Assembly (NCBI GenBank): GCA_964575455.1
Contig: CAZNRX010000006.1
Coordinates: 1-64,000 of the forward strand
Direction of reading: 5' to 3'
DNA: 64,000 nt
Source of the DNA: SKLM01 sp964575455
GTDB taxonomy: Bacteria > Chloroflexota > Anaerolineae > B4-G1
Below are positions 41,508 to 50,899 of this stretch, one piece after another (the first letter of the stretch is position 1; the number at the start of each line of letters is the position of its first letter). The notes below the pieces were generated by a model. The model was not told where the DNA came from, searched no databases, and worked only from the letters and a program-made list of their open reading frames with translations. A program made the translations under genes and the position numbers.

Positions 41508-43334
41508 TTATGCCGCCACTGCGCCAAGGCTGGGCGACTTGAATACGTCGTACGCCTGCTCTTGCTCGTTGAGGAACTGCCTGGTATACAACCGGTAGTA
41601 ATGGCCCTGGGCGCGGAGGAGATCGGCGTGCGTGCCCATCTCCACAATGTGCCCATCCTCAATGACCAAGATCCGGTCCGCCCGCTTGATGGTGCTCAGC
41701 CGATGGGCGATGACAAAGCTGGTGCGGTTTCGCATCAGCGCGTCCATGCCACGCTGGATCAGCGCCTCGGTGAGCGTGTCCACCGAGCTGGTCGCCTCGT
41801 CCATGATGAAGATATCGGGATCGGCCAGGATCGCCCGCGCCAGGCTGACCAGCTGCTTCTGCCCGACCGAGATCAACCCACCCCCCTCGCCCACCTTGGT
41901 GTCGTAGCCCTTCTCCAGGTTGACGATGAAGTCGTGAGCACCAGCCACCCGGGCCGCCTGCTGGATCTCCTCGTCGCTGGCGTCCAGCCTCCCGTAGCGC
42001 ACGTTCTCACGGATGGTACCGGAGAAGAGATGCGGCGTCTGCAACACCACGCCAACCTGCGACTGAATCGCGTGCAGGGTCAACTCGGTGTAGTCGCGCC
42101 CAGCGATGCGGATGGTGCCTCGATTCGGCTCGTAGAATCGACAGAGCAAGTTGACGATGGTGGACTTGCCCCCACCCGTCGGCCCGACGAGGGCGATGGT
42201 CTCGCCCCGCCTCACCTTCAGAGAGAAATCCTGCAGCACCGGTTCGTCCTCCTCGTACCAGAAGTCCACGTGGTCGAACTCGATGTCGCCCTGGATCGTC
42301 CCTGGATCAACCGCGCTAGGACGATCAGTCACCTCCGGCACCGCATCAATGAGCGAGAAAACCCGCTCGGCGGAGGCAATGGCGTGCTGTGTCTCGGCGT
42401 AGACGCGAGCCATATCCTGGATCGGCCACAGCATGAACGTGATGTAGGAGATGAAGGCCTGGATGCCCCCGATGGTTATCCCGCCCACCTGGGCCTGCAG
42501 GCCCCCGTACCAGACAATGCCCCCGATCGCCAGCGCGCTGATGAACTGTACCGTCGGCAAGAAGAGCGCTGAGAGCCAGGCCGCCCGGAAGGCCGCCCGA
42601 TACATCTCGCCCGTGAGCTCGCCGAACTCGCGCAGGTTCTCCTCCTCTCGACACAGCGCCTTCACCACACGCACACCCTGGATGTTCTCGTTGTAGGCCC
42701 CCGTGATCTTGGAGTTGATCTTCCGCACAATCCGGTACTGGGTGATGATCCTCTTCTTGAACAGCGAGGCCACAACCACCAGCACGGGAATGGCCGCAAG
42801 CACAATCAGCGCCAGCTTCCAGTTGATGACCACCATGAAGTAGACCGCCGTGGCGATGTTCATCACCGCCCAGGTGACGTCCAGCAACCCCCAGGTGACC
42901 AAATCCGCTATGCGGTGCGAGTCGGAAGCGACGCGTGATATGATCCATCCCACCGCTGTGCGGTCGAAGTAGGAGAAGGACAGATCCTGCAGGTGATCGA
43001 ACATCTTCTTGCGCAGATCGTACCGGATGCGCTCTCCCAGGATGCCGGCCAAGAAGATGAAGCCGAAGACGCCCACCGCCTGCGCGACGATCAGCAGGCC
43101 GTACCTGATGACCAGTTGGGCGAGCGCCGCTCTATCGCCGGCCAGGATGCCCTGATCCACGATCTGTTTGCTCAGGAAGGTGAAGTAGGAATCCAGCCAC
43201 GACACGAACGCGATGGCCACCAGGAAGCCCACCAACCAGGGCCAGTGCGGCTTGGCCTGCGTCAGGATGCGCAGCAGCGTCCTTCCGTTGAACTGCGTCG
43301 TGAACGCTTCCTCTTCAAACTCATACTGGGACAT
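41508..43334 (-). CDS. ABC exporter half-transporter, subunit with consensus catalytic Glu
   Basis: 608-residue type IV ABC half-transporter: six membrane helices (about 20-320), then NBD with Walker A VGPTGGGKST, signature ISVGQ instead of LSGGQ, Walker B IFIMDEATSS with the catalytic Glu, and the H-loop (IAHRLST). ATG 43334 has AAGGAG upstream and overlaps its partner by 14 bases. Its degenerate signature pairs with the partner's Asp-substituted Walker B, so both deviations fall in the same ATP site. Substrate unknown (drug or lipid export). Confidence 0.92.
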   Translation of the reverse strand: MSQYEFEEEAFTTQFNGRTLLRILTQAKPHWPWLVGFLVAIAFVSWLDSYFTFLSKQIVDQGILAGDRAALAQLVIRYGLLIVAQAVGVFGFIFLAGILGERIRYDLRKKMFDHLQDLSFSYFDRTAVGWIISRVASDSHRIADLVTWGLLDVTWAVMNIATAVYFMVVINWKLALIVLAAIPVLVVVASLFKKRIITQYRIVRKINSKITGAYNENIQGVRVVKALCREEENLREFGELTGEMYRAAFRAAWLSALFLPTVQFISALAIGGIVWYGGLQAQVGGITIGGIQAFISYITFMLWPIQDMARVYAETQHAIASAERVFSLIDAVPEVTDRPSAVDPGTIQGDIEFDHVDFWYEEDEPVLQDFSLKVRRGETIALVGPTGGGKSTIVNLLCRFYEPNRGTIRIAGRDYTELTLHAIQSQVGVVLQTPHLFSGTIRENVRYGRLDASDEEIQQAARVAGAHDFIVNLEKGYDTKVGEGGGLISVGQKQLVSLARAILADPDIFIMDEATSSVDTLTEALIQRGMDALMRNRTSFVIAHRLSTIKRADRILVIEDGHIVEMGTHADLLRAQGHYYRLYTRQFLNEQEQAYDVFKSPSLGAVAA

Positions 43335-45183
43335 TAGCCAACTCCTTTGGAACCCCCGAGGCATCCCAATCCTCAGACACCCGTGCCTGATCGATCTCCC
43401 TCTCCAGCTCCCCTTTGATGCGGGCCTGCATATCGTAGATACGGCTGTAGAAGCCCTCCTGCGCCATCAACTCCTCGTGCGTTCCGCGCTGCACAATCCT
43501 TCCTTCGTCGAGGACCAGGATCAGGTCGGCGCTCATCACGCTCTGGACGCGGTGGGCGACGATGAAGGTGGTGCGCCCCTCCATCAAGTGCTGAAGCGCT
43601 TCGCGTATCTCGCTCTCGGTCTCCGTATCCACCGATGACGTGGCGTCGTCCAGGATCAGGATACGCGGGTCCTTGAGCAGCGTGCGCGCGATGGCGATGC
43701 GCTGCTTCTGTCCACCCGAGAGCGTGACTCCCTTCTCCCCCACCATCGTATCGTAGCTCTTGGGGAACGAGCGGATCGCTGCGTGAATGGACGCAGCTTC
43801 TGCTGCCGCCTCGACCTCCGAGTCGGAGACCTCGCGCTCCACCCCGTAGGTGATGTTCTCGCGGACGGTGCGGGAGAACAGGAAGGGCTCCTGCTCGACG
43901 GTGCCGATCTGTTCACGCAGGAAACGGCGCGGGTACTCCCTCAGTTCCACCCCGTCGAGCGTCAGGCTGCCGCCGTTGTAGTCGTAGAAACGAGGCAGCA
44001 GGTTGACCAGGCTGGTCTTGCCCGATCCGGTCGAGCCGAGCAAGGCCACAGCCTGTCCCGGCTCGCAGCGGAAGCTGATGTCCTCCAGAACCGCCCCATC
44101 CCCGTCCTCGTACTCGAACCGAACGCCACGGAAGGCGACCTCCCCACGCACCCTGCCCTCCGGTCGGTACGCTCCCACATCCAGAGGCTCGCGCTCCTCC
44201 TCGATCAACTCCGTCACACGCTTGTAGGACACCATGCCAGTGGACATCTGCACGATCAGCCGGCCCAGATTGCGCATAGGCCAGATCAGCCAGACGATCA
44301 GCCTGACGGCAGCCACGTACGTGCCCACGGTGATGGTGCCGTTGATGGCCATCAGCGCGCCGGTCAGGAAAGCACCGAGCATCTGCGCACCGCAAAGGAT
44401 ATCCGAGCTGGGCCAGAACAGCGAGTGCAGCGTCAACAGCTTCCGGCCCCGCTGATACCGCTCCCAGTTGTCTCGGTCAAACTTCTCCTGTTCGTAGGCC
44501 TGTCGAGCGAAGGCCCTGACCACTCGCATCCCGGTCAGGTTCTCCTGCAGGGTGGTCGAGAGCTCCGCCTCCTGCTCCTGCAACGCCTCGTAGGCCTTCG
44601 AGATCCTCTTGAAGAAGAGGAATGACATCACCATGATCAGCGGCACCACCAGAACCGAGAGCAGCGCCAGTCGCACGTTCAAGCTCATCAGGGCCACGAA
44701 GTTGACGACGAAGAGCAAGACAATGCGCCCGGCGCCGATGGCCTGGTCGGCGAAGAACTGGCGAATGGCATCCACGTCCGAGGTCGCTCGCTGAATGAGC
44801 TCACCGGTCTGCACCTGGTCGTGATAGGTGAACGAGAGACGCTGGATATGATCATACAGATAGTTGCGCAGACCCTGCGCGATCCCCTCCGCCGTTCGCG
44901 CCGCCAGCCTGCCGCTGAGGTAGGAGAAGACCCCCCGTCCCAGCGCCAGAGCCAGGAAGCCCATCGCGATGAGGAGCAACGTGCTCCCAAAGGCCTCCCG
45001 AGCCAGAACGTCGTCCACGAAGGTGCGCAGCAGGAGTGAGTTGCCCGTGCGCAAGACCGCGGCAATGCCCACGCCGACCACCGCCCCCAGGTAGGCCAGG
45101 CGGAAGCCGGTCAGCATGCGCCAGAGACCGATCAAACGATTGTCCGAAACGATTTTGCTGAGATCAAACTTAGATACTGACAT
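43321..45183 (-). CDS. ABC exporter half-transporter, subunit with Asp at the catalytic position
   Basis: 620 residues; six-helix membrane domain (about 25-330) and NBD with Walker A LLGSTGSGKTS, consensus signature LSGGQKQRIAIART, and Walker B ILILDDATSSVD in which the catalytic Glu is Asp. Together with the following gene it forms the pattern of a heterodimeric exporter with one consensus and one degenerate site (TM287/288, BmrCD class). First gene of the pair; lies 40 bases after the tandem-HAD gene, probably in the same transcript. Confidence 0.92.
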   Translation of the reverse strand: MSVSKFDLSKIVSDNRLIGLWRMLTGFRLAYLGAVVGVGIAAVLRTGNSLLLRTFVDDVLAREAFGSTLLLIAMGFLALALGRGVFSYLSGRLAARTAEGIAQGLRNYLYDHIQRLSFTYHDQVQTGELIQRATSDVDAIRQFFADQAIGAGRIVLLFVVNFVALMSLNVRLALLSVLVVPLIMVMSFLFFKRISKAYEALQEQEAELSTTLQENLTGMRVVRAFARQAYEQEKFDRDNWERYQRGRKLLTLHSLFWPSSDILCGAQMLGAFLTGALMAINGTITVGTYVAAVRLIVWLIWPMRNLGRLIVQMSTGMVSYKRVTELIEEEREPLDVGAYRPEGRVRGEVAFRGVRFEYEDGDGAVLEDISFRCEPGQAVALLGSTGSGKTSLVNLLPRFYDYNGGSLTLDGVELREYPRRFLREQIGTVEQEPFLFSRTVRENITYGVEREVSDSEVEAAAEAASIHAAIRSFPKSYDTMVGEKGVTLSGGQKQRIAIARTLLKDPRILILDDATSSVDTETESEIREALQHLMEGRTTFIVAHRVQSVMSADLILVLDEGRIVQRGTHEELMAQEGFYSRIYDMQARIKGELEREIDQARVSEDWDASGVPKELANVPV

Positions 45184-45222
45184 AGCGGGCAGCCTCCAAA
45201 GGCCCGTGCACTCACGGACCCG

Positions 45223-46497
45223 TCAAACTTGCCGGTCAGTCGTCACTGAATGCCCCAGCAGCATGCCCAGAGCTGCCAGGGAGGTCTCTGGATCGACGAA
45301 CTGGATGGCGTGGATTCCGACCCCGCGGGCCGAATCGACGTTGCGCAGCATGTCATCCAGAAAGACCGCCTGCTCCGGCTCAACGCCGAGGCGCTCCAGC
45401 GTCAGGTAGTAGATATCGGGATCGGGCTTCGACAGCCCCACCAGGGCCGAGTTGACGTAGACGTCGAACTCGGCGTTGACGTCGACGTCGTATTGCTCGA
45501 GAATCGTCTCGACCTGGGCCGGAAAAGCGTTGCTCAACAGGCCAACCTGATATCGTCCACGCAAGGCCTGCGCCGCGCGCATCACGGTTGGGTTGAAGCG
45601 GTCGCTGGTATAGAAGGCCTGCAGGAAGTCGAGCGCCGCCTCAGAATCCGGGAGGCCAAGCTGATCGGCGACGTGCCAGACGTACTCCTCGTCGCTAATC
45701 GCCCCCACCTTGAGGCGCCCCCACGCCTCGCCCCACAGCACCTCCGGCAGAACGCCGGAGGCCACGGCCAACCGCCGTTCCCACGCCGCCACGTCGGCCT
45801 CGTTCGGCAGCTCCTCCATCACGCCGCCCCAGTCGAAGATGACGGCTCGCACGTCCGGCACCGGCTCGAACTCCCGCGCCGGCAACGAGACCCCCAGACC
45901 CTCCAGCCAGGCGCGCAACGGTGCCAGTCCTCGGAAGCGCGTCGCCTGCAGCCCCAGTCGACGGGCGGCCTCCACGTTGACGCGCATGTCGTCGATGAAG
46001 ACCGCCTCCTTGGGGGCGACGCTCAGGCGGCTCAACGCCCGGTCGTAGATCTCGGGCGCGGGCTTCGTCACCCCCTCATCACCGGAGATGACGATGACGT
46101 CGAACGCGTCGGCAATACCCAGCTCCTCGATATACGCCTCCATCTCTGGGGGTGCGTTGCTCAACAGGGCCGTCTGGTAGCCTTGCTGCTGCAGATGGCG
46201 GATCAGAGCGACGAGATCCTCGTCCAACCGATCGCCACGCCAGAAATCGCGGCGGAACGCCGCCAACTCCTCCTCGTCAAGCTCGATCTGCTCCCCTACG
46301 TGGGCCCAGAAAGCATCACTGTCGATGCGCCCGTGCTGGACGTCGTCCCAGCGGGGGCTGCGGAAAACCAGGTCATAGACCTCGCCACGCTCCAGGTCGA
46401 AGCGACGCTCAAGCTCCTGGCGCGGTCGCGGGTCAACGGTGCGCATGAGCACGCCGCCGTAGTCGAAGATCATGGCGCGAACGGTGTCGTTGGTCAT
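45223..46497 (-). CDS. Tandem HAD-like hydrolase (two HAD domains)
   Basis: About 424 residues made of two complete HAD subfamily IA domains. Domain 1 (about 5-205): nucleophile motif IFDYGGV, LLSNAPP (motif II), Lys in GVTKPAPEIY, FIDDMRVNV (motif IV). Domain 2 (about 218-415): IFDWGGV, LLSNAFP, GLSKPDPDIYY, FLDDMLRNV. In both, DxD is D-x-G, as in YihX-like members. A start at 46509 would be on top of AAGGAG, so 46497 is preferred. Substrates unknown; a fused duplication may give two specificities. Confidence 0.88.
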   Translation of the reverse strand: MTNDTVRAMIFDYGGVLMRTVDPRPRQELERRFDLERGEVYDLVFRSPRWDDVQHGRIDSDAFWAHVGEQIELDEEELAAFRRDFWRGDRLDEDLVALIRHLQQQGYQTALLSNAPPEMEAYIEELGIADAFDVIVISGDEGVTKPAPEIYDRALSRLSVAPKEAVFIDDMRVNVEAARRLGLQATRFRGLAPLRAWLEGLGVSLPAREFEPVPDVRAVIFDWGGVMEELPNEADVAAWERRLAVASGVLPEVLWGEAWGRLKVGAISDEEYVWHVADQLGLPDSEAALDFLQAFYTSDRFNPTVMRAAQALRGRYQVGLLSNAFPAQVETILEQYDVDVNAEFDVYVNSALVGLSKPDPDIYYLTLERLGVEPEQAVFLDDMLRNVDSARGVGIHAIQFVDPETSLAALGMLLGHSVTTDRQV

Positions 46498-46552
46498 AGA
46501 TGCAGGCATCTCCTTGTCTGACAGTGGGCCGTGAGGCCAAGCATAAGCTCTC

Positions 46553-47374
46553 TCAATGGTCGATCACCTCGTCCAGGAGAGCCCAGTAAGCAACGTAGTC
46601 TCGCTCTCGACGGAAGCCCACCTTCTCCGCCGTGCCGATGGAGCCCAGATTGTCGTCCGGGCAGTGCCACCCGACCGCGGCGAAACCGTGTGAGAGCGCG
46701 TGGTCCACCGCGGCTGCCGCGGTGGCTGTCGCCAGGCCGCGCCGCCGATGGGCGGGCAGAGTGCGGATGCCGATCTCGCATTGCTCGCCGCTCACACAGT
46801 CAGCGAGGGACCATGAGGCGATCTCACCCGCGCTGACGGTCACGAAGCCGAAGCCGTCTCTCAAGAAACTGCTGATCGAGCCCCAGTTGTTCTCCATCCA
46901 GCCCATCGCGTGGTCGGGCACGGTGAAGCGGGAGTTGTCGAGCAGCGATCGATCGATAGGCCGGACGGCGCAATCGTCCGGCAGGTGGGCGCGCCAGTCG
47001 TAGGAGAGGGCCCGGCAGACGTAGTGGCGCCGCCTCTTCACCATCGGCGGGTAGGGGTCGAGCAGCGTCGGCAGACGCTCTTGCCACCGCTCCGGGTGGA
47101 CGACGAGAGAGAGAACCCGCACATCCTTCCCCAGCGCCCTCCGGGAGACGATGTCGCGGTTGAAGGCACGGTTGAACGCACCATCGTCCGGGTCGCCAGC
47201 CAGGTAGCCGCCCTCGGGAGAGAGCATGAAGGCCGTCCGCGGCCGGGTCGGGTCGTCGACGAAGACCCGGCCGGGACTATCGCCGTCGAGGACGGCCGCG
47301 CTGGCAAGGTGGAAGCGCAGGGGCCGGAACAGCGTTCGCACCATCTCGTAGTCGGCCCGTCTCAGCTCACGCAT
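46553..47374 (-). CDS. GNAT-family N-acetyltransferase
   Basis: 273 residues. The C-terminal half (about 140-270) is the GNAT fold: IGIRTLPAHRRRGLATATAAAAVDHAL holds the acetyl-CoA pyrophosphate loop (R-x-x-G-x-A type), followed by DNLGSIGTAEKVGFRRERDY. The N-terminal half (about 1-130) is a less conserved GNAT-like pseudo-domain. Its ATG overlaps the stop of the upstream HAD gene (TGATG), so the two are translationally coupled. Acceptor unknown. Confidence 0.82.
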   Translation of the reverse strand: MRELRRADYEMVRTLFRPLRFHLASAAVLDGDSPGRVFVDDPTRPRTAFMLSPEGGYLAGDPDDGAFNRAFNRDIVSRRALGKDVRVLSLVVHPERWQERLPTLLDPYPPMVKRRRHYVCRALSYDWRAHLPDDCAVRPIDRSLLDNSRFTVPDHAMGWMENNWGSISSFLRDGFGFVTVSAGEIASWSLADCVSGEQCEIGIRTLPAHRRRGLATATAAAAVDHALSHGFAAVGWHCPDDNLGSIGTAEKVGFRRERDYVAYWALLDEVIDH

Positions 47375-48090
47375 CACACCCCCTGAGCCCCGCTCTCACA
47401 CTCGGAGAAGAACGCAGCCAGCTGCGTAAAGCTCTGCAGCACGGTGACGCGCTCCGACTCCACGACGTCCTCCACCTCCAGGGTCCAGGTGTTGGGATGG
47501 GGGACGTAGACGGCGGCGATACCGGCCTCCACGGCGGGATTGACGTCAGACCGGGGGCTGTTGCCCACCATCCATGTCCGCTTCGGATGAAGGTCGTACC
47601 GGGCGATCAAGTCGCGAAACACGTCAGCGTCCTTCTCCGGAACGACGTGCACCTCATCAAAGAAGCCGCCCAGGCCAGAGCGCACAAGCTTGTCCTCCTG
47701 AACGGACGGATCGCCCTTGGTCAGCAGCAGCAGCCGATAGCGACCGCTGAGCCAGTCCAGCGTCTCCTCCACACCGTCCAGCAGCACGATGGGGTAATCG
47801 GCGGCTCTGAACCCGATCTCCGTGGCAGCGGCGGCTACGTCATCGCTGCAGCGGCGACCATGGCGTTTGCACAGCGTCTGGTAGGCGATGACCAGGCTGC
47901 GAGCGAACTCCTCCACGGCGTAGCCCACCTGGGGAATGCGCTCGCGCTCCACCACGTCGGCGGTATGCTCGGCCTCGTCTCGGTCGAAGCCTTGCTCTGC
48001 CATCAGATCGGCGAAGTCGGCCAGGCACTCCTCGTAGAAGATGTTGTTCTCCCACAGCGTGTCGTCAGCATCGATGATCAAGGTGTGCAT
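47374..48090 (-). CDS. HAD-superfamily hydrolase
   Basis: 238 residues. Motif I LIIDADDTLWEN with the full DxD pair, an alpha-helical cap (about 15-100), motif II LLLLTKGDPSVQ, Lys in VVPEKDADVF and motif IV WMVGNSPRSDVNPAVEAG. Probable small-molecule phosphatase; substrate not predictable. AGGAGG precedes the ATG. Coupled to the downstream GNAT gene. Confidence 0.88.
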   Translation of the reverse strand: MHTLIIDADDTLWENNIFYEECLADFADLMAEQGFDRDEAEHTADVVERERIPQVGYAVEEFARSLVIAYQTLCKRHGRRCSDDVAAAATEIGFRAADYPIVLLDGVEETLDWLSGRYRLLLLTKGDPSVQEDKLVRSGLGGFFDEVHVVPEKDADVFRDLIARYDLHPKRTWMVGNSPRSDVNPAVEAGIAAVYVPHPNTWTLEVEDVVESERVTVLQSFTQLAAFFSECESGAQGV

Positions 48091-48151
48091 CAGACCTCCT
48101 CTCTCCAGTGATGCTCCTCGTCATGATTCGTGAAATCGGCCATTCCAACGT

Positions 48152-48646
48152 TCATTCCCTAACCCGCGCCATCGCGAAGGCGTCCGCGTACTGACCGTCA
48201 CGAAATGCATAACGGACGAGCGTACCCTCGGTGACGAACCCGAACGTCTCATAGAGCCGAAGGGCCGGTTCATTATCAGTGTACACTGTGAGCTCGAGCC
48301 GCGTCAAGTTCAGCCAGTTGTCCGCCAGGTCAACCGCCGCTTCCATCAGGGCTGTCCCAATCCCTTTGCCCTGCCAATCGTCTCGCACAGCCATGCCGAT
48401 CTGACCAACGTGGCGACGACGGGGATAGTTGGGAAATGTGCGCAGGCTGAGCTGGCCCACCACCTCCTGATCAACACAGGCGACCAGACTGAATAGGCCC
48501 TCAGAAGGCTCGGCAAGGCGCTTTCGCCACTTCTCCACCGAGGGGAATGGCAGCTGCCCTGTGCCCCATATCACCTTGGGGCCTGCCAACACCTGCTGGA
48601 GGGCCCTGTAGTCACTTGGCTCCGTATGTCGGATCACGATGTCCAT
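48152..48646 (-). CDS. GNAT-family N-acetyltransferase (YhhY-like)
   Basis: 164 residues, single GNAT domain: IRHTEPSDYRALQQVLAG at the start, VVGQLSLRTFPNYPRRRHVGQIGMAV, acetyl-CoA loop RDDWQGKGIGTALMEAAVD (Q/R-x-x-G-x-G/A), then NEPALRLYETFGFVTEG. Resembles YhhY/SpeG-like amino acid or peptide N-acetyltransferases. GGAGG before the ATG. Lies between the ABC-2 exporter genes and the HAD gene. Confidence 0.88.
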   Translation of the reverse strand: MDIVIRHTEPSDYRALQQVLAGPKVIWGTGQLPFPSVEKWRKRLAEPSEGLFSLVACVDQEVVGQLSLRTFPNYPRRRHVGQIGMAVRDDWQGKGIGTALMEAAVDLADNWLNLTRLELTVYTDNEPALRLYETFGFVTEGTLVRYAFRDGQYADAFAMARVRE

Positions 48647-48686
48647 AGGCGAAACCTCCCCTTCTGCATCTCGGTCGATTCAGACG

Positions 48687-49511
48687 CTACCCGCTGCGCT
48701 TCAGCTTGCCCGTCCGCTTGGCGTACATCTCCGCCTGGCGGAAGATGGCCAGCCCGATAGGAATGGCGACCACGCCGATGAGCAACAAGCGGCCCAGGTG
48801 TGCCAGCAGCGTCACGGTGCCAGCCCCGTCAAGCAGGGCCGACCGCATCCCTTCCAGGACATACGTGGCCGGAGAGAGCCGCGTCAGCGGCTGCATCCAG
48901 CGCGGGAGGACCGAGACCGGGAAGTAGACGCCCGAGATCAGGAGCAGGAGCGCCTGAATCACGTGGGTCATCTGCGCCCCGCGCTCCGGGAAGAGCAGCG
49001 GCAGAACCGACGCCACCATCCCCAGCCCGATGAACGACAGGCTCCCGGCGAGCAGCACCAAGGCACCTCCCAGCAGGTTGGCCTCGCTCAGATCCAGGCG
49101 GAAGAAGAGCGCCACCACACCCAGGATGATCCCGGTGTGGAGCAGGCCGTAGACCAGCGAGAACAACGTCTGGCCGACCATGTGCGTGAAGCGCGTGACG
49201 GGCGCCATGAACGTGTACTCGATGGTGCCCTCCCAGCGCTCCCAGGCGATCAACTCACTGACCTGGTCGAAGACGACGGACAGGTAGTGCCAGACCAAGG
49301 TCCCCACCAGCAGATAGAGGATCATGTGGTTGGCGTCGATCTTCTGTCCGGTGACCGCCTCCGCCCCAGCGCCGATGAAGGTGATGGAGAGCGCGTTGGC
49401 GACCGAGTAGGCGAGCCAGACGATCTCCCATCCCCAGTATCGCTTCACCAGGTTGAAGTTGCGCTCGATGAACGCGTAGGATGCGCGTATTTCGTGAACG
49501 AGTTCTGCCAT
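48687..49511 (-). CDS. ABC-2 type exporter permease
   Basis: 274 residues with six membrane segments and the ABC-2 signature stretch (about 170-230: LSFIGLGMVASVLPLLFPERGAQ, LLLISGVYFPVSVLPRWMQPL, SPATYVLEGMRSALLDG). Forms a dimeric exporter with the ATPase encoded 36 bases upstream. GGGAGG precedes the ATG. Substrate unknown; the family exports drugs, polysaccharides or lipids. Confidence 0.9.
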   Translation of the reverse strand: MAELVHEIRASYAFIERNFNLVKRYWGWEIVWLAYSVANALSITFIGAGAEAVTGQKIDANHMILYLLVGTLVWHYLSVVFDQVSELIAWERWEGTIEYTFMAPVTRFTHMVGQTLFSLVYGLLHTGIILGVVALFFRLDLSEANLLGGALVLLAGSLSFIGLGMVASVLPLLFPERGAQMTHVIQALLLLISGVYFPVSVLPRWMQPLTRLSPATYVLEGMRSALLDGAGTVTLLAHLGRLLLIGVVAIPIGLAIFRQAEMYAKRTGKLKRSG

Positions 49512-49547
49512 GATTACCTCCCATAGACCTCCGAGGTCCTGCTCCTT

Positions 49548-50375
<828 letters not shown>

Positions 50376-50427
50376 GATCTACCTCCTGGCGTGTCTCTTC
50401 CCGGTCCAACCGGTGACATTGCAGCAA

Positions 50428-50455
50428 ACAAGGCCGTGGGTACCCACGGCCTTGT
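50428..50455 (-). promoter_or_regulatory. Leader hairpin B of the ABC-2 exporter
   Basis: Perfect inverted repeat ACAAGGCCGTGGG/CCCACGGCCTTGT. The arms share AAGGCCGTGGG with hairpin A at 50484-50516, so left arm of A and right arm of B (or left of B and right of A) can pair alternatively. Confidence 0.7.
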
Positions 50456-50479
50456 AAAGAGACACCAGGATTGGGCAAC

Positions 50480-50516
50480 AAAAAAGGCCGTGGGCGTCGC
50501 AATCGCCCACGGCCTT
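50480..50516 (-). terminator. Attenuator terminator (hairpin A) of the ABC-2 exporter
   Basis: On the minus strand a perfect 13-bp stem AAGGCCGTGGGCG/CGCCCACGGCCTT with a 7-base loop, running into TTTTTTG. It lies between the leader ORF and the ATPase gene. Confidence 0.85.
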
Positions 50517-50537
50517 GTTGAGACTAAGCTAGGTCAA

Positions 50538-50630
50538 CTACCGATAGGCGCACTGCAACCCGGGCAGCAGAGCCCCGCCGACGAAGCGGAGCCATGCCGC
50601 CTGGGTTTCGTTCATCACAATGCGCATCAT
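50538..50630 (-). CDS. Leader peptide of the ABC-2 exporter operon
   Basis: 30-codon ORF starting MMRIVMNETQAAWLRFVGGA and ending GLQCAYR. GAGGAGG lies eight bases before the ATG, and a consensus promoter lies just upstream, so translation is well supported. An ATG at 50666 in the same frame overlaps the -10 box and cannot be used. The sequence shows no run of one amino acid, so a simple amino-acid sensor is unlikely; drug- or nascent-chain-induced stalling is a plausible trigger. Confidence 0.75.
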   Translation of the reverse strand: MMRIVMNETQAAWLRFVGGALLPGLQCAYR

Positions 50631-50664
50631 TTCCATTTCCTCCTCAATGACCTCGAACGACGCC

Positions 50665-50692
50665 ATTCTACTATAGATCCGGGAGATGTCAA
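50665..50692 (-). promoter_or_regulatory. Promoter of the ABC-2 exporter operon
   Basis: On the minus strand TTGACA (50687-50692), 16-base spacer, TAGAAT (50665-50670). Confidence 0.8.
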
Positions 50693-50725
50693 GTCGGGGT
50701 GCAACGTCGATTTTTGCTTCACGCG

Positions 50726-50753
50726 TTGCGTCCCGAGAGGTCTGTGCTATAAT
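50726..50753 (+). promoter_or_regulatory. Promoter of tRNA-Ser
   Basis: TTGCGT, 16-base spacer, perfect TATAAT, 22 bases upstream of the tRNA. Confidence 0.75.
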
Positions 50754-50774
50754 AGCTGTCGTCGACAGTGAACC

Positions 50775-50862
50775 GGAAGGGTGCCGGAGTGGACGAACGG
50801 GGCGGTCTCGAAAACCGCTGTGGTCTTACTGGCCACCGAGGGTTCGAATCCCTCCCCTTCCG
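50775..50862 (+). tRNA. tRNA-Ser (CGA)
   Basis: Acceptor arms GGAAGGG/CCCTTCC with discriminator G, anticodon stem GCGGT/ACCGC around the loop CTCGAAA (anticodon CGA, reads UCG), a long variable arm as in serine tRNAs, and the T-loop GGTTCGAATCC. CCA is not encoded (only CC follows). Own promoter and terminator. Confidence 0.97.
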
Positions 50863-50871
50863 CCTGAGAGG

Positions 50872-50899
50872 CCCCTTGCTCATTGTGAGCAAGGGGTTT
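50872..50899 (+). terminator. Terminator of tRNA-Ser
   Basis: 11-bp perfect stem CCCCTTGCTCA/TGAGCAAGGGG with a 3-base loop followed by TTT. The stem also contains the stop codon (50880-50882) of the opposite-strand DUF126 remnant. Confidence 0.85.
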
